A stretch of DNA of 64,000 bases from Proteles cristata cristata (taxonomy: Eukaryota > Chordata > Mammalia > Carnivora > Hyaenidae): assembly GCA_017311185.1 (NCBI GenBank), contig JAESUZ010004910.1:868001-932000 (forward strand), read 5' to 3'. Position 1 is the stretch's first letter; every line of letters starts with the position of its first letter. The notes beneath the pieces were generated by a model. That model was not told the DNA's origin. It did no database searches and was given only the letters and a program-made list of their open reading frames with translations. The position numbers and the translations under genes were made by a program. Positions 39,066 to 52,045 of this stretch are shown piece by piece.

Positions 39066-39639
39066 CTTATATCCATTTGGATGACTTTAGAGAAAACAAC
39101 AACTCAAACTTATTAAACAATGAGGAAATTTACTATTTCACATAGAACAATCAGACTGGATGGCTCAAACTTTGGTTAATTCAGCTGCTCAGCTACATAA
39201 TCAAAGACATGAGGGTTTGTTTTTTTTTTAAACTTTCCACTCTTTGAACCATAGATGTTGGCCTTCTCTTAATGTTATCTCCCCTCAGTGGTTTACAAGA
39301 TGGCAATAGAAGCTTTAGGTCACATGTATAAACTACACCTTCCAGAAGAAGAGAAAGAATGGCCTCTACTGATAGCTCCTATTTAAGGCTTTGTCAGAAT
39401 CCTTTACCTCTAGTTTCATTGTTTCGAACCTTCAACCAATCAATCCCAGAAAGAACGGGATTACCGTGGTTGATTTAACTATCTCCCAGAGCAGGGTCTC
39501 GGGAGGGGAAGGGTTATCTTCCTTGATGGCAGATATGGCAGCTGTGAAATATGACAACAAAGTATTTGGCACTTCTTCTTTGGGAAGGTGGGTTTATGTC
39601 TTTGAATCTGGGCAGGTTTGTGACTCCTTCAGCCAGTAG

Positions 39640-40082
39640 AGTACAGAGAGATCTATGTGACTTCTGAGACAAGACCACATGAAGCCATGTGGCTTCCACC
39701 TTGCTCATTAAAACATTTGCCCTTGGAACCCTGAGCTGCCTTAGGAGAAGTTTGACTGCTCTTAGGCTGCCATACAGAAAGAAAGCCAAAGCCACACAGA
39801 GGGCCATGTTTAGGCACTCTGGTCAGTAGTTCCTCATGAGCCCAGCTTTTGAATATTCCAGCCAAGGCAGTAGACATATGAGTAGAGCTCCCAGGTGATT
39901 GTGCACTCCAGTCATTTGAGTCTTTTCCGCTAAGGCCCCAAGTCATGGAAGAGAGACAAGCCAGCCCTCCTATACTCTGTCCAAATCCTGACCCACAAAA
40001 TCCATAAGCATATTTAAATGGTGGTTATTTTATATCACAAAATTTGGGGTAGTTTGTTGCATAACAATAGGTAATTAGAACA
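39640..40082 (+). mobile_element. MaLR (MLT1-like) LTR
   Basis: It ends GGGGTAGTTTGTTGCATAAC followed by AATAGGTAATTAGAACA, a characteristic MLT1/MST 3' end. The internal AAGCCATGTGGCTTCCACCT also fits. Confidence 0.55.
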
Positions 40083-40499
40083 TGTTAACCTTGAACAAAA
40101 TTAGGATTCTTTTAGTGAGGCAAGAGAGCAATCAGTGTTACTGCGAGCAACCACAGAGCCTGCTCCATTTTTGACATCTGCTCTTGTATTGATGTCCATG
40201 GATATCAGGTTTCTCTAACATATTCAACTTTTAGCTTTTTTAAAAAACAAAAAGTGTTTCCTAAGGCTAAACAACTTCCTTTGGGGCAAATAAAAGACAT
40301 CCTGCAGGCATTATTTGGCTTGGATATCTTGGACCCAGGGTCCTTCCTTAAGCTTCTGAAGAGTTTCACATTCTAGACTTGGTCTACCTCAATACACATC
40401 AAGTTCTCCTGCAAACACAGAAGCCCCATAGAACAAAAAATGAGAAGTAAAACTATCCCCTAGTGTAATTTAATACAACCTCAAAATATAAGTTGAGGT

Positions 40500-40880
40500 A
40501 AAGGCTAGTGTACTGTAATAAGGAGACTCCAAAAATTCAGTGGCTTAAAGACAACAGAAATTTATTTCTCTCTCTCATATAATTTTCTGTCAAGTTTAGG
40601 CTATGTCCCACAAAATCCTGAAAAGACCCAGATTCCTTTCATCTCATTGTTCTGCCACCCTCTAGGATATTGTCCTCATTGGCATGGCTAAACCTGATCT
40701 TACATTGTGTGACTGTCACATCGTATTTTCCAGGGAAGGGGAAAGAGAACATGGAGGAGTCCAGGCCCTGTTTTAAGACCCAAGTTTGGAAGCCACACAT
40801 GTCACTTTTTCTCACATTCCCTTGCTAAGAACATAGTCACATAGCTCTGACTAGTTGCAAAGGAGGCTAGGAAATGTAGT
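40500..40880 (-). mobile_element. probable antisense MaLR fragment
   Basis: The text GTGGCTTAAAGACAACAGAA followed by ATTTATTTCTCTCTCTC is the reverse of a MaLR LTR 3' end. Confidence 0.45.
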
Positions 40881-41204
40881 CTCTGGCTGAGCAGCCACAT
40901 AAGAGGGGAAGAATAGATTTTGGTGAACAGCTGGCGCTTTCCTCCATTCCTAGCAAGTCAGTTCTTTATTTGGATAGTTTGGAGGCTAAAATGATGAAAC
41001 TGATATAATTGTATACTGGTTTTCTAAAATGCATTTAATTCTTCAGGTAGCCATTTTTTATCTAACATGTTCTCTCCCCACTTTACACTTGTGAGTCCAG
41101 GGACTCTAACAGACTTATCTTGCATAAACAAAGATTTGTATCGTAGGCTCAGATGAATTTCTTGACGATTACCTGTTCACATGACAAAACAACAACAACA
41201 ATGA

Positions 41205-41400
41205 AGAACCCCAGCAGCTTTACCTCTGTCATTTACTAGCTGTTTGACCATGGGCAAGTTATCCTTAGGCCGAATTTTCTTATCTAGAAGATGGAGGTGA
41301 TTATGATACATTCCTTTTAGTTGTTGTGATGATTAATTGAATAGATGCTTGTGCCAGGCTTCATAGAAATTATTTAATAAATTTTAGCTATTATCATTAT
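41205..41400 (+). mobile_element. MIR SINE
   Basis: Sense MIR core with ATTTACTAGCTGTTTGACCA, TGGGCAAGTTATCCTTAGGC and the tail AATAAATTTTAGCTATTATC. Confidence 0.8.
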
Positions 41401-41714
41401 GGTTCCTGTTATTCATTTTGTAGGTATTTTGAAAGACACACAGTAGTACTTTACTTAATAAAATCATGTCCAGAACTGCTGGGGTTTGGCAATAGATTTT
41501 ACCACATGGAAAAAAGGTTAACTTTTTCTCCTGAGCTCAGTTTTCCTCTTGAGGTTCTGTTCATTTCACATTGGTGTGAAGTCTCATCAGATTACATGGT
41601 AAGCACTTAAATATCCCAGTTTGACATGTGGTGAAAGACTAGAACCCATATGTTCTAATATCTGGGTCATTTGACTCCCATTTTTAATGTATCCAAAAGC
41701 ATTTTACTACTCTA

Positions 41715-42200
41715 CATGATTTAGTTATCTATTGCTGCAAAATAAACCAACTCCCAAACCTAATGGCTGTGATTTCTTTTCTCACAGGTCTGTGAGTTAG
41801 CTTAGCAGTTCTTGGGCTGGTCTCCCCTGGGCTCACTCATGTGGCTGCATTTAGCTGGAGAGTCAGCTGGGAACTGGGCTTGGTGGCAATCGCTGAGTAG
41901 CTGGGCCTCCCTCTCCATTATGCTCTTTCATTCTTGGGTTCTTCATGGCATTGTGATATTTGGGCAGCTTTTCTGGGAGGGCAGGACCCATGTGTATGAG
42001 CTTGTCAAGACCCTGCATGTGAATGATCTTCTGATATCCACTGCCAGAGTAGGTCACATGACCAAGCCCAGACTCTTTGTGAGAAAAGATTACACAAGGG
42101 GTGAATATAAAGAGGAGTGACTCACTGGAAGCCATTATATAATAAGCTACTCTAGCCCATTTAGTGGTTGTTGATGCCTCATTTGGCCATAGCAAATACA
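41715..42200 (-). mobile_element. probable antisense MaLR or MER fragment
   Basis: AGTTATCTATTGCTGCAAAA and TCACAGGTCTGTGAGTTAGC are wording of an antisense old LTR repeat. It carries a 102-codon frame that I do not regard as coding. Confidence 0.45.
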
Positions 42201-43300
42201 GTAATAGTTGGCCCTAAGTTCCCACCGAAAAGCTAAATTTTAACTGGAATGTATGTCTATGATAAGTCATATGCAGTTTATCTATATACATAGATATATA
42301 GATGTAAAAGCTCATACAAACTTGGCACAAGATGGATCTATAATAAATATCTAATGAATGAGTGAATGAATGAATAATGTCACCAATGGTAGGAATTTAT
42401 AAAGTCCTATAACATTAGTAATTGTAGGTTGAGATTTGTCAACAAAGTACTTACCATGAAAGTCATAATTCTTCACAGAATATAAAAATTTTAAGAGCAA
42501 GAGTTACATCTTTGATTTTCTTCCCTTGCCCCACTATGCTCAATATAGTGTCCAATACAGTTCTTCACTACTTATTGGCTGATGGACTAAATAAAAGTAT
42601 ACTTGGACTGTTCTTATTTTTTTTTTAATAAAGAACATGCAGTAAGCTAAATTGAGACTTCCTCTTTCTTGCCAAACTTCTTCAATGAGAGCATGCTTGC
42701 TGCTACAAAAACAAAATCCAGCTTAATTTAACCTTAAGCAATAAGAAAATGTATCTCATTTGGCAGGACATCCAATAAACATGCCTCTGATGTTTGACCT
42801 GACAGCTCAGTGAGGTCATTAAGGACCTAAGTTCTTTCATCTCTCCAGTCTGCCATGTCCACAGCATTGCATTCATCTTACGACTGTTGTCTCTCATGGT
42901 CATAGGTGGGCTACCAGCGGGCAGTAGCACTACATGCTCCCTCATTTACCTTCACTGGGAGAGAGATGGAGAGAGCATATTGGCTCTCAAGGCTCTCTCA
43001 GGAGAGTTAAGAATGTCCTTCCTAGAACCCTAACAACTCCCCCTGCCTTGCAACACATCTCATTGGTCTTAAATGGATCGCATGACCCTTCCTGAACAGG
43101 CCTTGGTGGTAAGGGGAGTAGAATTTCTTTGATGTGCTTAGACTTATTTAGAATGGGAGAGGGTCCAGCTTCTCTCAAAGCACTTGACTGCTCATAACAG
43201 GCCTTAGATAGAAGAATCTGAGTCCTGTTAGAAAAGTTTCTCCAGTAAAGGAGTCAAGAATTACTGTGCACACTATACGTTCTGTAAGGCCCGTTATTTC

Positions 43301-43372
43301 CCTGTTACTACGTGCCACCATTGTTGTATTAATCTTCCTGTTACTATGTGCCACCATTGTTGCATTAATCTT
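43301..43372. repeat. 36-bp tandem duplication
   Basis: Units 43301-43336 and 43337-43372 both begin CCTGTTACTA and end ATTAATCTT. They differ at two positions (ACG/ATG and TGTA/TGCA), so this is a small, fairly recent local duplication. Confidence 0.93.
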
Positions 43373-43529
43373 CCATAGATTGATTCCCCCAGATCCCTTT
43401 GCTTCCCTTCATGTAGTATTACTGGATTTTATCCCTCACAGCCCAGAGTCAGAAAATAACACTATCATATAGTTAGTACTAGGGTAAATCTGAAGAGACA
43501 GGCTGACAGGAACCCCCCCACCCCCACCC

Positions 43530-43730
43530 CGAGTACTTTACATATATTAATCCTATGAAGTAGATAATATAAACCCCATTTCTATTGATAAGAAAACCAA
43601 GACTCAGAAAGATTTCCTCAAACAGCCCAAAGCCACACAGCTACTAAGCGGTAGAGATGAAATTCAAGTCCAGGTCTGTAGGCTCTCAAGACTACTCTTT
43701 TCATTATACCGCCTCACATCTGAGCAAAAC
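43530..43730 (-). mobile_element. MIR SINE fragment
   Basis: Antisense MIR: CATATATTAATCCTATGAAG, ACTCAGAAAGATTTCCTCAA, AAGCCACACAGCTACTAAGC. Confidence 0.75.
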
Positions 43731-45701
43731 ATTTGTTTAATTTAATTAGACCTCATTTTCTTTGTAATATCTTTCCTTTGATCAATCAGAACATTTTAGG
43801 AATGAGAGGGAAACTCCTCCAATTTTCTCCTCTCTTTTGTGTTTCCTAGGAAGTGGCTTAGAAAAAAGTCTACCTCCACTTAACACGAATGAGCTAGACT
43901 ATTCTATTTTTAGTAAATGAGTTATAACTAGTCACTAATTGTAGTTTTAGTTACACTCTTGACTGTTTTCTACATATTCTCTGCTTCAAATTATGTAATA
44001 GGTCATGTTTACTTAATTTAGCTGTATGTTGCCATGCGGCTTTTTTTTAAATATAGAATTCTTTGTATTTAAGCTTTAAAGTTCAGCTAGTGACATTTAC
44101 ATTGCCGTCTATATGAATAGTGCCTCCTGGAGTCCTGCAGTCTAGGCCTGAGTGTGGCAGCTTTGTTAAAATCGAACTCCAAGAGGGCAATGTACAGTGG
44201 GTGAGGGGATGCAATTTGATTCCTCCCAAACTCCAGTGTGTGGTTTAATTTCTCTTCTGGTCATATCTTATTTGAGTGATACCTAGAAAAGAGATCAAGT
44301 TCAGGGTCAACTGCTCATTTACCGTTGCTGTGAAGTTCAAATGGTATGTCCCACTCAGTTGAGAGTATAAATTTAGAATAACCTCTGGGACTTCCTCAGT
44401 GGGGAAGAACTCCACCTCTGAGTTGTCTATAGCAGTCCAGGCTCCTGAGGTCAATGCTGATCATTCTAAGGGAATGCTTCAAATTTCTTAACCTACCAAT
44501 GCTATTAGATTTGGTGGGAACCAAATCGCTTAGAACTACCTTCAAGTGTCAGATTTAATTAAGATTAGAGAAAGCTCCTTAGCTATAGAAGTATTTCAGT
44601 ACGAATTGGGCTTAACCAAATCTTCCACAAAATCTAGAGAAAATACAGTTTAATTTCAAATTACATGAATATGTATTCTGTTTTTTTGACCCAGATGGAG
44701 ATTTCTCATCATTTCTAGATGGCACAGATGAAAAGCTCTAATAGAGTATAAAGATCATCTCTTTAACAGTTTGGCAGTTGTATAAAAGTTTAGTCTTGCC
44801 CTCCTCTACACATTTCCCCTTATTTTTTCTTCTTAAAAGAAAAAAAATGGGAGTCTCATTTTTTTCATCCCTCTCCTGTGCAACTCGTATCTTTAGCTCC
44901 CAGTCTAAGCCCCATTTCCCTTGCAATGGTCTAGATATGGATATAAGATATAGTTCTGGCCAATAAACCATGCAGGGACATCTACTTGGGACTTCCGAGA
45001 AATGTTTCTTCATTCCTATGAAGTGAAAAATAAAAAGAGAAATTCTACTTTTCTGGACATTGACATATTTGAGTGTGATGGAACCACAGTGGTCATTCTG
45101 TGACCTCAAGGGGTACCAACTTTAATGTCAAGTCTACCAGCTCAGGATGGCAGAATAGAAGACTGAAAAGGAGCTAGATCTTCGATTGTGAAGTTATGAA
45201 GCTACTCAACTAACTAACCAACTCTGGAGCAGCCCTACACTGGACTCTTGTTAGGTGAGATAGCAGATTTAAACCAGCTGAATTCATTTTTCTGTTAGGG
45301 TGCTCTCAAACTTCAGATGACAGAAAAGGTGACGCAGCTGGCTTAAATTATCTCAGTTGTGAGCATTCAAAGCGATACAACATACAGGGTCATATTTTAA
45401 GGTTTCTCTGAGCTTCTGTCTGATCCCTCCCTTTATGCATTCCCCACTTGCCATTAATTGATCCTTCATACCATCATTGGAATGATGGCTTGAGTCTCCT
45501 GAGATGATCAGATGTTCTTTTCTAATGACATGACACCATGGCTTGAGCCCTTATTAAAATATATGTGATACTGTGTGGTAATTTTCAGATTGTCTCCTAC
45601 ATATGATTATAAGGTCTTTGAGGGAAAGATGTGTGTCATTCATCTTAGCATGTTCAACGTCTAACACATTGCTTGGCACAAAATAAGGAATTCATGTTTA
45701 T
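43731..45701. other. gene desert, unresolved
   Basis: No exon recognised. At 44850-45115 there is wording of an old mammalian repeat (ATATAGTTCTGGCCAATAAA) whose family I cannot fix. The 123-codon minus frame there is not supported as coding. Confidence 0.45.
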
Positions 45702-45716
45702 TAATGAAGAAAAATA

Positions 45717-45944
45717 GGGCCCCCTGGGTGGATCAGTTGGGTAAGTATCCGACTTCAGCTCAGGTCATGATCTCACGGTTCAAGCCCTGCATCAGGCTCT
45801 ATGCTGACAGCCAGCTCAGAGCCTGGAACCTGTTTCAAATTCTGTATCTCCCTCTCTCTCTGACCCTCCCCTGCTCACACTGTCTCTTTCTCTCTGCCTC
45901 TCTCTCTCTCAGAAATAAATAAAACATTAAAAAAAAAAGAATGC
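45717..45944 (+). mobile_element. carnivore SINE
   Basis: Head GGCCCCCTGGGTGGATCAG, box region with a small deletion at CACGGTTCAAGCCCTG, tail AAATAAATAAAACATT. The flanks TAATGAAGAAAAATA and TAATGAATAAAAGTA are a TSD with two changes. Confidence 0.93.
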
Positions 45945-45959
45945 TAATGAATAAAAGTA

Positions 45960-47329
45960 TCATGAAGACAACTGTGTTCTCTCTTTGGCTGGCTTATTCT
46001 TGGTATATTACACACCGTAGTATCCTAAGCAGGGTGGGGATGATTAAAAGGATGAAAGAAAGCCTGTAACTCTAACATTTTTTGACAAAATTTTGGAGGA
46101 AGGTAAATCAAGCCTAACGAACATTTTTGTAAATCTTGTATCCATTCTATCTTTGCCTGACTCATATTATGAAACCTTCAACAAATATGTGTTGAGTGCC
46201 TAGTACACATCAAACATTGGGATACATAGGTGAAGTAAACAAAGCCCTCAGAGAGCATTGGCTCTACAAGTGAACTCCAGCAATCATTTCCCGTTTCTGC
46301 ATCCTAATTTGACACTGTGCGTAAACAGGGAACACTATCATGGAAAGCATGCCGATTCTCAGATGAAAGGCACTGGTAAACACACGGATATGTTGTTCAT
46401 AAGTGCTGCCACTTCTCTCTAGGACCAAGGACAGTTAAAAGGAGGAGGTCACTGATTAAATCTGCTGCTTTACTTTGTTCCCAGCAACCCACACCAATAG
46501 GCATTGCCTTCCTTCATTTTTTAAAAGGGAGTTTTATTCATGCATGTAACCTAGAGTAGTTGCAGCTCCATGCGGGACAGTGAGCCCCTCCCAAATGCAC
46601 CGCCTTGGTGTTTCTCTTGGCTAGTTTGCTGGGGACTCTGTGCTGAGAGGCTCCACCTGAGCCCAGCATCTCAGCTGTAGAGGCTTGTCTGGGCAAGGGC
46701 ACAATTTCCTACAGAAACTGAGCATATTTGAAAGGGACAAAGGGAAGCTCTTTTGTGCCCCTCCTACAACCCCAGCTTCCATGGAAGGGAAGACTGGAAA
46801 TAAAGGCTTCGCTGATTTTCTGAGAAAACACATTATCATGTAACAAAAAGTACTAATTGCTCTGTGGGAAATGTTTTTATTTGACAAATAGTCTGTGGCT
46901 CTGAAGTGACAGCACGATTTTATTTCTGACAGTATCGCTGGTACAATTTCCAGGCTCCTCAGGGAGAGCAATGTGGGGATTTTCCTCCTGGAAGGAAAGG
47001 CAAATTCTCTGGTCTCGAAGGTACACTTGATTTAAACACGATTCAAAATAAGTAAAAACAGATGATAATACAGCAAATAATGAAAGCTTGGCAATTTGGC
47101 TAAAACAAATGATCTTATCCAGAACACTATGGGAGCATCAAAGAGAAATGCAAAAATAACTCTGTGTATCTTTCCCAGTTTTTAGACTTTCCAGTGGCTC
47201 AAACTCTCATCTCCAAACTGGAAAATGTGAGAGGAACTGAAAGGGAGAGAAGAAACTGGAAAAGTGTAGGAAAATGTAAACATTAGAAAGAAATAGCGTG
47301 TAGGAAGGGGACAGCTTCTCACTCTCTGA
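45960..47329. other. GPR150 3' flank
   Basis: No gene seen. Minus-strand AATAAA hexamers at 46918-46923 and 46876-46881 are possible GPR150 poly(A) signals, about 510-555 bp after its stop. Neither can be chosen from sequence alone. Confidence 0.4.
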
Positions 47330-49090
47330 GACTCCTGCGCCCGCTGTGACGTGGATAGGCCAGGGCCAGCCTCGCCGTGTTCGGCGGTGGCCGTGCGGCG
47401 GCGATGGTGACCTGACTGGCCCTCGAGCCGCTAGAAAGCGCTTTCGCAGGAGCAGGGAGGCGGCCGGGGGCGAGGCGGGGGTGGGCGCCAGCAGCCCTCC
47501 CCTGGCTGCTCCCTTCTGGCGTGGTGATAATGGGGGTGTGGCCAGCGGTGGCGGTGAAGCGCTCGGTGGCCCCCGGCCCCCTCATCGTCCTCCGCTGTTC
47601 CCTCCCACGAGCAGCAGACGGCGCCCAGGCGCCTTCGCAGCCGCCGCAGGAGCTGGCAGTCTCCTGCCTGGAAGAAGAGGTAAACGAAGGGATTGAGAGC
47701 GCTGTTGGCCACTCCCACGAGGTGCAGCGCCGCCGCCACATCCTCGGCCTGCCAGTCTCCCACCTGTCCTGACGACCACGCGGCCGCCAGCCGCGCAGCG
47801 AAGTAGGGCAGCTCGCAGCTCACGAACAGCAGCGCCAGCGCCAGGCTCATCTTCAGACTCTGTACCTTGGCGCGTGGCAGCGCGCCGGGCGCAGGGGCTG
47901 GGCCGGGACTCGCCCCCCAGGGCGCTGAAGTCGGTGCGGCCTGCGGTGGGCGCTGCCACCAGGCGCAGAGCAGGCGGCTGCAAGCGACGCCCATGATCGC
48001 GGCCGGCGCCACGAAGCCCGCGACGGCCTCGTAAAGCGCATAGACCTGCAGGTGCCAGCGCGGCAGAGGCGCGAAGATGTCGCGGCAGCGACGCTCCCCC
48101 GGCCAAGCGCGCGCGGCCGGGGGCGCGGAGGGCGGCGGCGAGGGGGCGCCCCCGCGCACCACGAGGGCGGGGGGCAGCGCCAGCAGCAGCGCCAGCAGCC
48201 AGCCCAGGGCGGCGAGGGCGCGCGCAGGCAGAGGCGGGCCCTGCGGCCGGCGCACGGTGCGCTGGCGTTCGAGGGCAATGAGCACCGCGAGGTGCGCCGA
48301 GGCGCCTCGGCCGGACGCCTGCAGCAGCCGCACGAAGCGGCACGACAGGTCTCCGGCCGCCCGGCGCGGCTCGCCCAGCAGCTCCCAGGCCAGCTGCGGC
48401 AGCGCGGTGCCCCCGCACGCGTACAGGTCAGCCAGGGCCAGCTGCACGAGCAGGAAGTCCATCTTGCGGCGCTTGGGACCCGCCCAGGGCCCGGCGCCCC
48501 CGCACAGGCGGCACAGCACGGTGGTGTTGCCGGCCACCGCCACCACCAGGATGACCCCCAGGAAGACCAGGCGGACGCGGCGGCTAGGCTGTCCGGGCGG
48601 CGGCGGCGGCGGCGGCCCCGGGGCTGAGGCTCCCTGTTCGGAAGTGAAGTTGAGACCCCAGCCAGGAGAGACGGGTACGGAGACGTTGGGCGCCAGCGAG
48701 AAAGCTGAGGGGCTGAAGGGGTCCTCCATCCTCAGCCTGGGGGAGGCGGAGGTACGGAAGCGGGCCGGCGGGGCGCGGGAAACGCAGGTGCAGGCGAGGC
48801 TGCGACGGGCGCCACGCCGGGTCTCCGAGTTCCAAAGTTAGTTGAAGACGCACACGCCCAGAGAGGGAAATGGATTCGGGCGGACTCGCGCTTAGTTGTT
48901 CTTATAGGTTGTCCTCGTCATTTGTCACTCAAATGTGGGTTGTACACTCGAGGAACACACATGATTCTTATTCTCCACCTTCTCCGCGGCTCTCTTCCCG
49001 GTCCCAGAGGTGCCCTACTCTCCCTGCGGCGGCGCCCGCAGCGCGCTCGCGGGAGCGCGGGGGCCACTGAGCTCTGGGCGCCTCTCCGGG
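47330..49090. promoter_or_regulatory. CpG island over GPR150 and its promoter
   Basis: The island covers the GPR150 coding exon and about 350 bp upstream on the minus strand, including GC-rich motifs such as GGCGGCGCCCGCAGCGCGC near 49020. Sequence on both sides drops abruptly to AT-rich. The high GC also creates long open frames on the opposite strand, which I treat as shadows. A GGC trinucleotide run at 48597-48616 encodes the poly-proline stretch and is a likely length polymorphism. Confidence 0.8.
47431..48729 (-). CDS. GPR150: GPR150, orphan class-A G protein-coupled receptor
   Basis: This is an intact single-exon receptor of 432 residues, close to the usual family length of about 434, at the plasma membrane; no agreed ligand is known. 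The N-tail (1-50) has N-glycosylation sites at N15 and N27 and a Pro7 run at 39-45. Rough TM segments are TM1 51-75 (GN, N68), TM2 91-112 (D101), TM3 128-153, TM4 171-191, TM5 229-255, TM6 290-313 and TM7 332-354. C130 and C215 can form the TM3-ECL2 disulfide. The DRY position is ERQ (154-156), the CWxP position is CELP (305-308), and NPFVY (346-350) is canonical. CC at 372-373 may be palmitoylated; the tail is His- and Pro-rich. The start ATG has a strong context (GAGGATGG). The gene lies inside a CpG island and the family resembles oxytocin/vasopressin-type receptors. Confidence 0.95.
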   Translation of the reverse strand: MEDPFSPSAFSLAPNVSVPVSPGWGLNFTSEQGASAPGPPPPPPPGQPSRRVRLVFLGVILVVAVAGNTTVLCRLCGGAGPWAGPKRRKMDFLLVQLALADLYACGGTALPQLAWELLGEPRRAAGDLSCRFVRLLQASGRGASAHLAVLIALERQRTVRRPQGPPLPARALAALGWLLALLLALPPALVVRGGAPSPPPSAPPAARAWPGERRCRDIFAPLPRWHLQVYALYEAVAGFVAPAAIMGVACSRLLCAWWQRPPQAAPTSAPWGASPGPAPAPGALPRAKVQSLKMSLALALLFVSCELPYFAARLAAAWSSGQVGDWQAEDVAAALHLVGVANSALNPFVYLFFQAGDCQLLRRLRRRLGAVCCSWEGTAEDDEGAGGHRALHRHRWPHPHYHHARREQPGEGCWRPPPPRPRPPPCSCESAF

Positions 49091-51535
49091 TCGCTGTTTA
49101 ATTTACGTGAAGAGCACCACAGGGCTGAAGGTCGCTCTGTGTGGCCTTTGCAAAAGCGCGTGAGAATCGGGACTATCACACCAGAGAGGAAGGTCCTGAC
49201 CGAGACTGTTACCTCTCAAAAACGGTTCCCTGCTAGTAGGGAAGAAAAAAGAAAGAAAGAAAAAAAGACGCTAGTTTTGATTTAAAAAAAAGTTTCATGC
49301 ACTATAATGAAAAAAAAAAAAACAACACGAGAAACCCAATCACGTTTTGGGCAAAAAGGAGCCCAAGAGATGAAATCTTTGATAAAGATATATCTTCCTC
49401 TGGCCAACAATGAGAGTATTTACTTGGAGAGAATTAAAGTAATGATGTTGCTTGGCAATGAGGAGGAGCAGTGATGTGCAGATGTTTCAAATACTCGTCA
49501 TTCCTTGAAGCCGCGGTTCACAGCTGCTCTCTCCGCGGTGTGAAACGTGCTGCATTAGTCTGAAGGGGACATTCATAGGTTTTGTGCATGTGGTAGTACA
49601 TTTATTGATTTTCTCCTAATATTTCCATCCAGTGGAGGATGTGTCATCATGGCTTTTCATTCTCTTGATTCTGTTTTCCAAGCAGATGGAGGTTGCTGGG
49701 AGGGACTACGCCCCCAATAAGCCTAGAGAAAAGGTGACTAAGAAAATGATAAGGCAGCCAATTTTTTAAAAAAGAAATCCAAGTCATAGGAAATGCTTTA
49801 GATTAAATGCTGCCTCTTTTATTTTAGCCTTATTTCCTCACAAACAAATTTTACTTTTCCTGTCGGGAACATCAGTTTGTCTTTTATGTACCCGCTCTAC
49901 GTTGTCACGCAGATGTAAGTAGACTTCTTGTGTTTTCTGGCCTGCACATCTGCTGGGGTTCACATTCCCAGACTGAGGACACATTTGGCACTTTAAGATG
50001 CTCAGGATAGGAGGGTTTGGTAGATGCAGATGACGGTGCTGTTAGTTACCACGAGAAATCCTAATTCCCAAACTGTTGCCCTTTGGCCACAGACCTTTGT
50101 CATTTTTATTATCCTATCCCTGGTGCCTCGCACTGGTCTGACACAGGCTAGGTATCAGTAAATATGTTTTGAACTGATGAACTAGTGGATATATGATACA
50201 TTTCAGATAATTTTGAGCAAATGTTCCTGCTTGGACTATAAATCTATCAACTTAAGAAAAAAATACCTTTCCTTCCTATGCCAGTCTCATCCAGAGGAGG
50301 CCAAGGAAGCTCTGGGGATGTGTAGGAATAGCCATTCTTGGTGGAACACTTAAGAAAGAGGTGGAGCAATAGCCTTGGGAAATCAAACTCTTGGTTTAAT
50401 TTTCACATTCTCCCCTCAGAGGATTTGTTGAGGACTTTTTCTTGGTAACATACATCATCCCAGCATATGATCCACTTCTTCCAAGGAGCCGTCTCTGAGC
50501 AAAACCCATAATTCAGTGATTCCTCTAGGCAATATCACTTTAATACTTCTCAGGATAATTCTATAATTTGTCTCAGATTTGTTGGAATGCTCTCATATAA
50601 TAAAATAAGATTCTACCAGTGAAATTACATTTCACAGAACTTTACTAAGACCTGATAAATCATTGATTAAAGAAAATAATTCTTCTCAAAACAATGCACA
50701 TAGGATGGACAGTCAAAGAGAACTAGAGGGCTAACAAAAACATTGTTTCCTGTGCACCCATCCTCACTCCTCCTTCTAGAGGGAAGCACTTTAGAATCTA
50801 TTTGCTGTTTCTTCTGGCATTTACTTAATTCCAGAATTCTAAATAGCAAGTATATAAGGCTATTTGTTGATTCAGTGATTTCCGACACTATCAGGTTCCC
50901 ATTAGATAGTTTCTCCTTTCCCATACTTAATACCATAATTTTGTAATTTCGGTTTAGATCTGTATTTAGTGTTTACATTATTATGAAATGAAAATATTCT
51001 CAGCTGAATGTTATAGTATATTTTGAATATCATTATCTTCATTTTCTTGAAGTTAATAACGGCCTTAATTTTCATTGTCCTGTAGCTAATTCTTCCTTTA
51101 AATTGTCCCTCAGTTCAATTTCCATAGGTTTCATTTTGTAACGTAATGTAGCTGTTCCAATTTTTTTTCTTCTTGGAATCCTTCTTATCAGACACTCCTT
51201 TTCTCTCTTCCTCACCAGGCCTGCTACACAATTATCATCCTGAAATATCTATTTGTTGTCATGGCTGAAACTCTCTGCCTTTCTCTTGGGTTGGAATTCC
51301 TGCTTCTTGAATCGTTGGTCTCTTTTTCTTGGTTTCTTCCTTTTTGGTAGAACACATCATCTGACATGTTATAAGGTTAAAAAGAGTGTGCAGAGGCTGC
51401 GGAGTCTCTCCGTGCCTATTACTTGAGTCACTAGATTCCATCACATTAGCCTGCCAGGACAGCTGGGACCCCGGCAACTCCCTGCACCATTATCCTAGAA
51501 ACTGATTATCTCCTGCTTTTTTTCTTGCTTTCTAG
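49091..51535. other. GPR150 upstream intergenic region
   Basis: It leaves the CpG island into AT-rich sequence. No gene, RNA or confident repeat was recognised. Confidence 0.5.
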
Positions 51536-51539
51536 TTTT

Positions 51540-52045
51540 ATGGGTATTTTTCATTCTTTATTTCCCTACTTGGGTAGAAAGCATCTTCAATGGCTTCTTG
51601 AGAAAGGATAAATTTTGGCTATCTTGTATGTCTGAAAATTTCTTTATTTTACCTTCATGCTTAACTGATGATTTGGCAGGGGTTAGAATTCTATATTGGA
51701 AATGTTTTCCTTCTGAATTTTGATGGCATTGCTCCGTTGCCTTCTGGCTTGTAAGTGTGCTGAGAAGCTCACTCTGGTTCCTGATTGGTGTAAACCCGAT
51801 CATTGTTTTTCCCATTCTAGAAGTTCGATTCTTTCCTTGTCTCTGACACATTTCACATAAATGTGTTTATTTGATCCACTGCTGGGCACAATCAAAGATC
51901 ATGGGTTGTATTTAATTGCATTATTCCTCTAGTGGCCTTTAATCTAGAACAGTTTCCCAGCCTTTCTTTTTCCTTTCATGATTCTGACAGGTCTGAAGGG
52001 TCTGTGACACGTGTTTAGAAGAATGTCTCTAAAGTTGTTTGTTTC
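51540..52045 (-). mobile_element. old L1-related fragments
   Basis: The text TTGTATGTCTGAAAATTTCT followed by a region resembling the common GGATAGAATTC-type L1 antisense stretch is at 51620-51720. At 51930-52040 the phrase CTTTAATCTAGAACAGTTTC matches the repeat at 32795-33230. Confidence 0.5.

Noticed and set aside
41812..42195. Overlapping + and - frames of about 100 codons
   Set aside because: They lie in a probable antisense MaLR/MER repeat; both strands are open by chance.
44738..45109. 123-codon minus-strand frame
   Set aside because: Overlaps old-repeat-like wording and has no recognisable motif; length is within chance for this composition.
48077..48841. 254-codon open frame on the + strand over GPR150, and other long frames there
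   Set aside because: Arg/Ala/Gly-rich low-complexity translation opposite the real receptor; a by-product of high GC. GPR150 has all receptor landmarks.
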